From positions 60,526 through 124,525 of the forward strand of contig JAJCXR010000024.1 of the NCBI GenBank assembly GCA_029263315.1: 64,000 nt of DNA, in the 5' to 3' direction. The notes beneath the pieces are model-generated. The model was not told where the DNA came from and did not search any database. It saw nothing but the letters and a program-made list of their open reading frames with translations. This document shows positions 39,001 through 46,677 of this stretch, in pieces; position 1 is the stretch's first letter, and each line of letters opens with the position of its first letter. The DNA comes from Acidobacteriota bacterium (GTDB lineage: Bacteria; Acidobacteriota; Thermoanaerobaculia; Multivoradales; J023). The position numbers were made by a program, and so were the translations under genes.

Positions 39001-41715
39001 GGCGCGGTCGGCGAAGGCCAGCCGCTCGACATCCTGCAAGTAGGCCCGGGCGAGGCGAACTTCACCCCGCAGATTGGCCAGGGTAGCGCCGAAGGTCAGC
39101 AGACGGCGCAGCAAGGCCGTCTGATCCGATCGGCGGGTGACCTCGATGCCCCTTTCTACCCAGCGTCGGGCTTCCTTGGGCTGCCGAGCCTGCCAGGCCG
39201 TATCGGCCAGAAAGAGGGCGATTTTGCCGGCCCAGGCAAAGCGCTGCAGGCTCTCCGCGTCACCCCATGCCTGGAAGGCCTCGTGTTGGGCCCTTTCCAG
39301 ATGGCCGATGGAACGTTCCGCCCTGGCCAACAGCCAATGCAGCTCACCGCGGGTAGCGACGGAGTCGCTGACGCCTTCCTCATCGACCAAATCCAAGGCG
39401 CTGCGGGCCGCCCGGATGGCGTCATCAAAGCTGAAGGCAGCCAGAGAGCTGCGGGCCAGCTGCAAGCCGTAGCTCACCGTCTTGTCCGCCACGTCACCGG
39501 CGCTATAGTGGCGCAACAACTGGGGCAACACGGACTCTAGGCGTTCCCGGTGGCGCTCTTCCAAGTGACCGGCGTGGGCCCGATGCAGCCGTCGACGTCG
39601 GCGTCGGGTCAAGTCGCGATAGAGCACGTCGGCGATGACGCCGCGACTGAACCGCAGCGCATCACCACGGCGGTGTGCTTCCTCCTGCAACAGGCCGTCG
39701 TCGATGAGTTGATCGAGGACCTCGTCGAGCTCCCCCTCGTTGAGGGTTTCTCCTTGATGCCGCAGGAGCTGGAGCAAATCGACGACATCGAAGCTGCGGC
39801 CGATCACCGCAGCAACGGTCAACAGCTGGCGTTGCGCCGGGGGTAGGCGGTCGAGGCGTCGTTCCACCACCTGCTGCACGGTGGCGGGCAGCGCTTCGGC
39901 TGGGATACCGCCCCCAAAGTGCCACAGGCTGCTGGTGTGCTCGTCCAGATCACCGGCTTCCATCAAAGCTCGAAGCAGCTCCAGGGCAAAGTGGGGATTG
40001 CCCTCCGTGGCCTCGAAAAGGCGCTCCACCAGGCTCTCCGACAATATTTCAGGAGCACAGGATTCCAACAGCTGACGGAACGGCTCGCGCCCCAGGGGCT
40101 CGATCTGGAGGTGCAAGAACCGAGGGTCGCCATGGAAGCTCTGACGCAAGCGCTCTAGGGGATGGGCGCGGTCGACATCGCTGGGACGGTAGGTGCCGAT
40201 GATCAACGTCGGGGTCGGACCGAGCCGCCGCACGATATACGCCAACGCCTCCACCGAGGCGTCACCGGCGTGGAGGTGCTCGAGCAGGAGCACCAAGGGC
40301 CGACCGTCGCCGAGACGGGAGAGGGTGCGGGCCAAGACCTCGAAAATGGCGGTGGCCCGCCAATCCCTTGCCAGGGTGGTGGCGTCCTCGGTGGCGCCCG
40401 GGTTGGACTGCCACATGTGGTGAGCGCTGCTGCTCTGCGATAGCGCCGGCAGGTCGCTGAGCATCGGGAAGAAACGCGCCAGGTCCGGCGCCAGGTCGCT
40501 GAGATCGACGGCGGCTTGGCTGTCCCCCAGCCCCAGGCGCCGGAAGTAATCCTGGATGAGATCACAGAGGCCATGGTAGGGCAGGGCGGTGTGGGAATCG
40601 GCGAAGTGGCCGCGCAGGACCCGAAGATCCCGCACCGTGGCCAGCTTTTCCAGCTCTTCGAGCAAGCGAGTTTTACCGATCCCCGGCTCGCCCGCCAGCA
40701 AGACCAACTGGCACTCTCCACGGATGGCGATTTCCAGGCGCTCCCCCAAGCTGGCCAGCTCTTGGTTGCGCCCCACCAGGGGCGGCGACGAAGGGTTGTG
40801 ACGGCGCCGCCGCTCCGCGGAGAGGACCACCGGCAGACGCAGCTTGTCAGCGCTCAGGTGGTCGCCGATCCATTGCAGCTGATCGGCGATATGTCGGCCG
40901 TCCAGGGGACGATCCTCGACTTCCTTGGCCAGGCAGGAAAGCACCAGGGCGTCGAGATCGTCACTCAGCTCCACCCCCCGGCTGCGCAACGCCGCCGGCG
41001 GCTCGTGCACGATGCGATACATGGCGGAATGCAAGCCGCTGCCGAAGGGTGGATCACCGCTCAACATCTCGTAGAGCATCGCCCCCAGGGAGTATAGGTC
41101 GCTGCGGTGATCGACCTGCCGACCATTGATCTGCTCGGGGCTCATGTAGGCGACGGTGCCGACAAAGCCTCCCGAGCCGGTGATCCTCAGCTCTTCGGTG
41201 CTGCGCGAGGCGGCGACTCTATCGGCGACGCGTTCGTCGATGTGCGCCAGGCCGAAGTCCATGACCCGCACCCGGATACCGCCGGGGGGATGGGACACCA
41301 TGATGTTCTCGGGCTTGATGTCGCGGTGGATGACGCCGTTGCGGTGACTGTAGTCGAGGGCGTCGGCGACCTGGTACCCCACCTCAAGGAGATCGCCGAC
41401 CGACAGGTCCCACTGTTGGATGTGGTGGCGCATCGTTTGCCCCGTCAACAGGGGCATGACGAGAAAGAGGATGTCGTCGTCATGGATACCAAAGTCGTGA
41501 ATGGTGACGATGGCCGGGTGGTCGAGCCGTGCCACCATGCGGGCCTCCCGACGAAAGCGGGTGCGTCCTTCGGCGGCCAGCGAGGTGGGGGGGATCAGCT
41601 TGATGGCGACATCCCGTTGCAGCATCGGATCGTGGGCCCGATAGACGACGCCCATACCACCTCGACCGAGGATCTCCGTCAACTCGTAGCGATCCCTGAG
41701 CTTGTTACCAATCAT
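36001..41715 (-). CDS. Giant Ser/Thr kinase - AAA ATPase - helical - double SBP_5 fusion protein
   Basis: The 1904-residue protein opens MIGNKLRDRYELTEILGRGG, a classic Hanks-kinase start. ATG 41715 is preceded by GGGGGA, and the open frame extends to 41805 at a GTG without a ribosome site. The kinase (1-285) has Lys39, HRDIKPEN (130-137), DFG (153-155) and SPE. The AAA/STAND-like ATPase (~312-620) has Walker A GEPGIGKT (342-349), but the Walker B acid of LLLEHLHAGD is His. Helical TPR-like sequence covers ~700-905. Two family 5 solute-binding (oligopeptide-type) domains follow at ~912-1395 and ~1420-1900, each with its own entry sequence (FETLLACDADGN; FETLTRIEEGA). No signal peptide or membrane helix was seen, so peptide-like ligands would be sensed in the cytoplasm. 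Confidence 0.87.
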   Translation of the reverse strand: MIGNKLRDRYELTEILGRGGMGVVYRAHDPMLQRDVAIKLIPPTSLAAEGRTRFRREARMVARLDHPAIVTIHDFGIHDDDILFLVMPLLTGQTMRHHIQQWDLSVGDLLEVGYQVADALDYSHRNGVIHRDIKPENIMVSHPPGGIRVRVMDFGLAHIDERVADRVAASRSTEELRITGSGGFVGTVAYMSPEQINGRQVDHRSDLYSLGAMLYEMLSGDPPFGSGLHSAMYRIVHEPPAALRSRGVELSDDLDALVLSCLAKEVEDRPLDGRHIADQLQWIGDHLSADKLRLPVVLSAERRRRHNPSSPPLVGRNQELASLGERLEIAIRGECQLVLLAGEPGIGKTRLLEELEKLATVRDLRVLRGHFADSHTALPYHGLCDLIQDYFRRLGLGDSQAAVDLSDLAPDLARFFPMLSDLPALSQSSSAHHMWQSNPGATEDATTLARDWRATAIFEVLARTLSRLGDGRPLVLLLEHLHAGDASVEALAYIVRRLGPTPTLIIGTYRPSDVDRAHPLERLRQSFHGDPRFLHLQIEPLGREPFRQLLESCAPEILSESLVERLFEATEGNPHFALELLRALMEAGDLDEHTSSLWHFGGGIPAEALPATVQQVVERRLDRLPPAQRQLLTVAAVIGRSFDVVDLLQLLRHQGETLNEGELDEVLDQLIDDGLLQEEAHRRGDALRFSRGVIADVLYRDLTRRRRRRLHRAHAGHLEERHRERLESVLPQLLRHYSAGDVADKTVSYGLQLARSSLAAFSFDDAIRAARSALDLVDEEGVSDSVATRGELHWLLARAERSIGHLERAQHEAFQAWGDAESLQRFAWAGKIALFLADTAWQARQPKEARRWVERGIEVTRRSDQTALLRRLLTFGATLANLRGEVRLARAYLQDVERLAFADRAAQPPTPRGGELITALPVSLHSLQPGQLVTDEEAEVASTIFETLLACDADGNLVRGLAEAWQSLDQARRFVFELRQDVYFSDGSPLTAEVVRSSFIEAIASQPESPVAAFKALSVDRGEPAIEVLDAHRIAFHLEAALPMFPSLLTDRNTAISKAPSGPSTNRLTAGRLGTGPFIIADQTPESLRLARNPQLQGPRSPHLDGVTFHLAKSSEWIRDALLHNRLDIGRDLSLQDLEQVLRDPRFRGRRTETVKKNSYFVLWNMAGPNSCHAELRRLAGAALHAQDLVWRSLGRSAQPAVSLIPPGVLGHDAGRRRPVASFDELRALVKAKGFCGATLRCLVHPVIGERYRPLLDAIVERWQRLGFEVECDLPDMEGYRLAYRHGDGIDASLVRWNADYEDPDNFTYGFFHPQGGRFASFYTSETGTQLLEEARQEPETDRRIERYHRIEDHLQSEHVVVPLFHDIDYRLAGPRVLGLQLRNTPPYVSYTSIALQSKERGQAEPKAILETNSLAASDGLRIPMQGKLANLDPLQGRFLESVEVTPNVFETLTRIEEGARILPWLAERVESEDGGRRYRIFLRPQVRFHDGRHLTSRDVRYSFERALKSYPGRLPFPLLPIRGARELRDGRAETLKGLHIISPSQLVLELVEPIAIYTTLLAFPSAAIVAEGCETFDASWKRGCLGTGPFRVVELTDSHLVMSRHPDYWRPELPRSEHLTFCFGMSSDDAYEAFRGGRLSMVSDLIPHQMEALRRDAELAVTYHESPRLATYFLVLNTRQGPFRDLEMRQRFAASLEIEESLPGVASGLAVAANGLIPPGLLGHEEIPRPTHGTTHRQTLLSLQATILPAFLGPYRGLWEQLCQRLLHRGWDIESRPLPPGPEVAKDADLLAFRWVADYPDTDGFLGRLLHSEEGVLTDYFQNLDIDRLLLEGRRETDPRVRHQLYHQVEQLLLREALIIPLFHEQMVRFLAPRVRGFRFALHMPEVHYEELYLEPELKPPTP

Positions 41716-41822
41716 CTTGCCAATCCCCCGGGGCCCCATGGAGCGCACCCTTTGACGCCACCCTTTGGACGCCCCATTGTAAGCCCGAAGTGATAGAGAC
41801 GACACACTTACAGGGAATTTAC

Positions 41823-44800
41823 ATGGTGCCGCTAGATCTCATGCCCAAGGCCTGCCAGTCTTGCGCCATGACGACTTCGCCCTCTATCCATCCGTTGGTT
41901 GCCTTTGCCGTCCGCCGACGGGTCACCATGGGCATGTTGGTGATCGCCGTCTCGGTGCTCGGCGTGCTTTCCTTGCAACGCTTGCCCTTGGAGTTCCTGC
42001 CGGCCATCTCCTCGTCCAACGTCTCGGTGCGGGTATCCTTTCCGTCCTCGGCCCCGGAGGAGGTGGCGCGACGCATCGTGCGGCCGTTGGAAGATAGCCT
42101 CGGAACCCTGGAGAATCTCGACCGCCTGTCATCCCGGGCCTCCGCGGACTCGGCGGAGATCAACGTCGGCTTTGTCGATGGCACCGACATGGATCTGGCG
42201 GCGGTGGAGGTGCGAGATCGCATTGATCGGGTGCGCCATCTCTTGCCGCCGGACGTACAACAGGTCCGTATCCGCCGTTTTCAAACCTCCGATATCCCCG
42301 TCCTACGGTTCGACCTCAGCATCCAACCGGGTGAGGAGGGCTGGACCTCCGAGGCTCTCTACGATTACGCCGAGCAGGTGATCCAGCGGCGTCTAGAGCG
42401 TTTGGGAGGTGTCGCGCAGGCGGATTTGCGGGGTTTGCAGACGCGCCAAGTGCTGGTGCAGCTGGACACCGATCGCCTGACCGCCCACGGCGTCGACGTG
42501 CGTCAGTTGGTCGCTACCCTGCGCAACAACCACCTCACCACCTCCGTGGGGGACGTCACGGGCCGCGGCAGCAAGCAACATGTGCGGGTGGTTGGGGACC
42601 TGGCCAGCTTGGAGGAGATCCGCAGCTTGCGGTTCGGCCCTGGATCGGTGCGCCTGGGTGACGTGGCGGCGGTGACCTATGACTATCCGCGACAAGAGCG
42701 CTACAACTTTCTCAACGGGCGGGAAACCCTCAGCGTCCGCGTCTACAAGACCTCCAGCGCCAACCTGCTGCAGGTGGTCGAGGCGGTCAAGAATGAATTG
42801 GCTGCTCTGCAGCAAGAACCCGACGCCGCCGGTCTGGCGCTGCGTGTCTTCCACGATTCCTCGGAGGATGTGGAAAAGGGCCTCGGCGAGCTGCGCACGG
42901 CGGGCCTGTTGGGCGGTAGCTTCGCCCTCCTGGCGGTCTACCTCTTCCTGCGCCGACGCCGGGTCACCTTGCTCATCGGCGTGGCGATTCCCATGTCCGT
43001 GGTGCTGGCTTTTGTCATCATGTTTCTGTTGCGCCAGTTGGGCTGGGCCGCCATCACCCTCAATGTGGTGAGCTTGATGGGCTTGGTGCTCGCCCTCGGC
43101 ATGTTGGTGGACAATTCCATCGTCGTCATCGAGTCGATCTACCGGCGCCTGGCCGAGCGGGGAGAGGATCCGGAGACGGCAGCCCTGCGTGGGGCCTCGG
43201 AAGTCGCGTTGCCGATTCTGGCCTCCACCGCCACCACCCTGTGCGTCTTTGTACCGCTGATCTTTTTGCGTTCCGGCGGTGGCTTCTTCTCCCACTATTT
43301 GCGCGAGGTGGGAACGACGGTCTGTATCGTCATGGTGGCATCGCTGTTGGTCGCCCTCACCGTTGTGCCCATGGTGGCGGCCCTTGTGCTGCGCCAGGAG
43401 CCGCCGCCGGAGTCCACCTGGTTGCACCGGCTGGAGAACCTCTACGGCACCCTGGTCGGCTGGACACTGCGCTGGCGATTGCCCCTGCTGGTGCTGGCGG
43501 CGGGCCTGCTGTGGTCCTCCTGGTGGCTTTTCGGCTCCATCGAGCGCAGCTTCGGCTCGCGCACCCAGGCCCGGCAATTGACCATCTTCGTCGATACCCC
43601 CAGCACCTACAATTTGCAGCAGACGGAAGAGCTCTTCGCCGAGACCTATGGGCTGCTTTCCGAGCGTCGCCGAGAGCTGGACATCTCGGACATCAGCCAT
43701 GAGTACCGGGTCGGCGGTGGGCGCTCGCGGGGCGGCTTTGGCGGCGACAAAGAATTCACCCTCTATTTGGTGGACGAAGAGCAGGCGTCCTTGACCACCA
43801 ACCAGGTGCGGGACGCCCTGCGGGAGCTGCTGACGCCGCGACCGGGTGTGCAGTTTCGTATCGCCCAGAGTCAGCGGGGCCATGGCAGCAATGGTCTGGA
43901 AGTGCAGATCCTGGGTGAGGATGTCGAGGTCCTGGAGCTCTTGGGACGGGAGATCGCGGCACAGATGGCTGCCCTGTCGGGCATCGAGGACATCGACCTC
44001 TCCCTCGAGAGCGGTACCGACGAGCTGGTCATCGAAGTGCAGCGGGAGCGGGCGATGGCGGCGGGAATGTCGAGCCGTCAAGTGGCGATGACGGTGGAGA
44101 GCGCCCTGTCGAGCCGGGCGGTGACCACCCTGGAAGCGGACGATCGAGAGATCGACGTCGTGGTGCAGTATCAGGACGCCGAGGAAGGATCCGTCGATGA
44201 GTTGCGCAACGTGGCGGTATTCACGCCCCTCGAAGACATCGAGGGCAGCGGCAGCTCCTTGCCCTTGGACACCCTGACCACCTTCGAGGTCAGACCGGGT
44301 CCGACGAGCATCGAGCGGGAGAACCGGCTGTCCAAGATCACCGTCAACGCCAATACGGACGACCCGATCATGGCCCGACGCGCCATGATGGGGATCACCG
44401 GTCTGTTGCAATCCTTCGCCATGCCGCCGGGTTATAGCTGGAGCTTCGGCCGTTTCAACCGCATGGACTCCGAAGATGAGGAGGGGGCCAATTTCGCCCT
44501 TCTCTTCGCCATCTTGCTGGTCTACATGATGATGGCGGCCCTCTTCGAGAGCTTTGCCCATCCCTTGAGCATCATGCTGTCGGTACCCTTTGCCTTCATC
44601 GGCGTCGGGGTGGTGATGAAGCTGGCGTCGCAACCGCGGGACAACTTCACCGAGCTGGGATTCATCATTCTCATCGGAGTCGTGGTCAACAACGCCATCG
44701 TCCTGGTGGACCACATCAACCGCCTGCGTCAGGAGGGCATGGAGCGGAGCGCCGCCATCGTCTTGGGTGGCCGTCATCGGTTGCGGGCCATTCTGATGAC

Positions 44801-45077
44801 CGCCATCACCACCATGCTGGGCCTCCTGCCGATGGTGGCACCGATTCTGTTGCCCCAATGGTTCGGCCCCTTGGAAGGCCGATCCGCCACCTGGGCGCCG
44901 GTGGGATTGGTGATCCTCGGTGGTTTGACCACCTCGACCTTCCTCACCCTGGTCATTTTGCCAACCTTGTATTCCCTGGTGGACGACGTCAGCCAGTTTT
45001 TTCGGCGTCTGCTGGCCGCCGCCCTGCGATCTACCCCGGAACCGGTGGTGCGATCGGTCAAAGAACCGGTGGCCTGA
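41823..45077 (+). CDS. RND efflux permease, first
   Basis: This 1084-residue HAE-type RND permease has a first membrane helix, a large periplasmic loop, and a GxxxGMLVDNSIVVIESIYRR helix 4 carrying the proton-relay Asp. A second half repeats this arrangement, with GVVVNNAIVLVDHINRL. It should form trimers that drive substrates from the inner membrane or periplasm to an outer-membrane channel using the proton gradient. ATG 41823 has AGGGA seven bases upstream. ATG 41868 (MTTSPSIHPLV) is an alternative that removes 15 residues before the first helix. It is the first of three genes; the adaptor follows after 61 bp. Confidence 0.92.
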   Translation: MVPLDLMPKACQSCAMTTSPSIHPLVAFAVRRRVTMGMLVIAVSVLGVLSLQRLPLEFLPAISSSNVSVRVSFPSSAPEEVARRIVRPLEDSLGTLENLDRLSSRASADSAEINVGFVDGTDMDLAAVEVRDRIDRVRHLLPPDVQQVRIRRFQTSDIPVLRFDLSIQPGEEGWTSEALYDYAEQVIQRRLERLGGVAQADLRGLQTRQVLVQLDTDRLTAHGVDVRQLVATLRNNHLTTSVGDVTGRGSKQHVRVVGDLASLEEIRSLRFGPGSVRLGDVAAVTYDYPRQERYNFLNGRETLSVRVYKTSSANLLQVVEAVKNELAALQQEPDAAGLALRVFHDSSEDVEKGLGELRTAGLLGGSFALLAVYLFLRRRRVTLLIGVAIPMSVVLAFVIMFLLRQLGWAAITLNVVSLMGLVLALGMLVDNSIVVIESIYRRLAERGEDPETAALRGASEVALPILASTATTLCVFVPLIFLRSGGGFFSHYLREVGTTVCIVMVASLLVALTVVPMVAALVLRQEPPPESTWLHRLENLYGTLVGWTLRWRLPLLVLAAGLLWSSWWLFGSIERSFGSRTQARQLTIFVDTPSTYNLQQTEELFAETYGLLSERRRELDISDISHEYRVGGGRSRGGFGGDKEFTLYLVDEEQASLTTNQVRDALRELLTPRPGVQFRIAQSQRGHGSNGLEVQILGEDVEVLELLGREIAAQMAALSGIEDIDLSLESGTDELVIEVQRERAMAAGMSSRQVAMTVESALSSRAVTTLEADDREIDVVVQYQDAEEGSVDELRNVAVFTPLEDIEGSGSSLPLDTLTTFEVRPGPTSIERENRLSKITVNANTDDPIMARRAMMGITGLLQSFAMPPGYSWSFGRFNRMDSEDEEGANFALLFAILLVYMMMAALFESFAHPLSIMLSVPFAFIGVGVVMKLASQPRDNFTELGFIILIGVVVNNAIVLVDHINRLRQEGMERSAAIVLGGRHRLRAILMTAITTMLGLLPMVAPILLPQWFGPLEGRSATWAPVGLVILGGLTTSTFLTLVILPTLYSLVDDVSQFFRRLLAAALRSTPEPVVRSVKEPVA

Positions 45078-45138
45078 GCCGCCTCGACAATCCCTGCCTC
45101 CCCGTCGCCACCTCCCAAGTCCGAGAGAAGGAATTTTC

Positions 45139-46677
45139 ATGCTGCGCCGATCTCAACGCTCCCTCCAAGCTTACCCGCCCGCCTCGCTTCACCAAGGTGA
45201 GCCCTCGCCGCCGCCCAATCGCCGATTCTGGCAAGGATCGTTACCGCCCTGGATGGCGCTGCTCATCCTCTTGCCGTTGCTGAGCGCCTGCGGCAACGAC
45301 GGTGGAGACGCCGCCAAGGCGGAGCAAGGCAGAGCCGGAGGCGCATCGGGACCACCTAAGGGGGCCCAGGCTTCTGGCCACAGCCCCGAGGGAGGCCCAC
45401 CGTCAAACCGCAACTCCGATCGACCGGGCTCAGGCCGCCCTGGGGCGGCGGGCGGGGCCAATGAGCGGGGCGTGCCGGTGGAGCTGGCGACCCTCGAACG
45501 CCGGGATATGGCCGCCTACTTCGAAACCCAAGGTACCTTGGAGGCAGAGAACGAAGTCGATTTGGTGGCCCGGGTGTCTGGTCCCATCGTTCGCTTGCTG
45601 AGCGAGGAGGGTCGGCAAGTCAAGCGCGGTGAGCTGCTGGCCCAAATCGACGACCGCGAGCTGGCGGCGCAGCTGCAAGTGGCAAAGGTCCGCTTGCAGG
45701 AGACTGAGCAGTCCTATCAGCGAGTGCGCTCGCTGCACGACAGCCAGTTGCTGAGCCAAGAAGCCCTCGACCAGTCCCTGGCCAGCTATCAGACGGCCCA
45801 GGGGGAGCACCAGCGGCTCAGCTTACAGCTGGACTACACCCGCATCACAGCGCCTTTCAGCGGACTCGTCGTGGAGCGCTACATCAAGCTCGCGGAGCAG
45901 GTGAACGTCGGCTCCGAGCTCTTCCGGTTGTCGGACTTTGATCCCTTGCTGTGCCGCATCCAAGTGCCGGAGCGGGAGCTGCGCCGGCTGCATCCGGGGC
46001 AACGGGCCGAGCTCACCGTCGAAGCGTGGGGCGATCGCCGTTTTGACGCCCGGGTCCAACTGGTGGCCCCGGTGGTGGAGGCAGCCAGCGGCACGGTGCG
46101 GGTCACGTTGGAGGTCGACGGCACCGACGAGAGCGGCCAGCGCCTGTTACAACCGGGCATGTTCGCCAGCGTTTACCTGGAAATGGAAACCCGTCCCCAA
46201 GCCTTGGTCTTACCCCGCAGGGCCCTGGCCCTCGACAGCCTGGAGGACAGCGTCTTCGTCGCCGCCGATGGTATCGCCCGGCGGCGCACCGTCGAGCTGG
46301 GCATACGCAACGCCGAATTTCTGGAGGTGCTCTCCGGCGTCGAAGCGGGGGAGCAGGTGGTGGTTGTCGGTCTCGACGGCTTGAGCGATGGTACGCCGGT
46401 GGACGTGGGCGGGGGCTTGGAAGGGCAGTCGAGCTCAGGGACGGTGAGCCCCGGAGCTGAAACGGCCCCAGCTGCGGCCCCCGAAGGTGGCGTCGACCCT
46501 GCCGCAGACGGTGCCAGCCGGAGGGGACGACCTGCCGATGGCCCTGAAGCCATCGACCTGAGCGATCCCCAACAGGTGGACGAGCTCAAGGCGAGGATGC
46601 GCCAACGGGGCCTCAGCGAGAGTGAGATTCAAGAGCGCCTGGAGCGCCTCCAGCAACGGCAGAGCGGCGCCCAATGA
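45139..46677 (+). CDS. RND periplasmic adaptor (membrane fusion) lipoprotein
   Basis: This 512-residue MFP has a lipobox (LLSAC, Cys51) after an unusually long n-region. A Gly/Ser/Pro-rich linker follows, then a biotinyl-lipoyl half (NEVDLVARVSGPIVRLLSEEG, VKRGELLAQIDDRELAAQLQ). An alpha-hairpin and beta-barrel come next (LDYTRITAPFSGLVVERYIKLAEQVNVGSELFRL), and a membrane-proximal domain (GMFASVYLEMETRPQALVLP). The C-terminal ~90 residues are low-complexity Gly/Ala and Gln/Glu-rich. AAGGAA precedes the ATG, and its stop overlaps the second permease start (ATGA). It links the inner-membrane RND trimers to an outer-membrane channel that is not encoded here. Confidence 0.93.
   Translation: MLRRSQRSLQAYPPASLHQGEPSPPPNRRFWQGSLPPWMALLILLPLLSACGNDGGDAAKAEQGRAGGASGPPKGAQASGHSPEGGPPSNRNSDRPGSGRPGAAGGANERGVPVELATLERRDMAAYFETQGTLEAENEVDLVARVSGPIVRLLSEEGRQVKRGELLAQIDDRELAAQLQVAKVRLQETEQSYQRVRSLHDSQLLSQEALDQSLASYQTAQGEHQRLSLQLDYTRITAPFSGLVVERYIKLAEQVNVGSELFRLSDFDPLLCRIQVPERELRRLHPGQRAELTVEAWGDRRFDARVQLVAPVVEAASGTVRVTLEVDGTDESGQRLLQPGMFASVYLEMETRPQALVLPRRALALDSLEDSVFVAADGIARRRTVELGIRNAEFLEVLSGVEAGEQVVVVGLDGLSDGTPVDVGGGLEGQSSSGTVSPGAETAPAAAPEGGVDPAADGASRRGRPADGPEAIDLSDPQQVDELKARMRQRGLSESEIQERLERLQQRQSGAQ

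Noticed and set aside
42393..45140. Minus-strand 915-codon open frame
   Set aside because: Exceptionally long, but it is antisense to the first RND permease and is rich in His/Gln/Arg. Long antisense frames are expected opposite high-GC membrane-protein genes.
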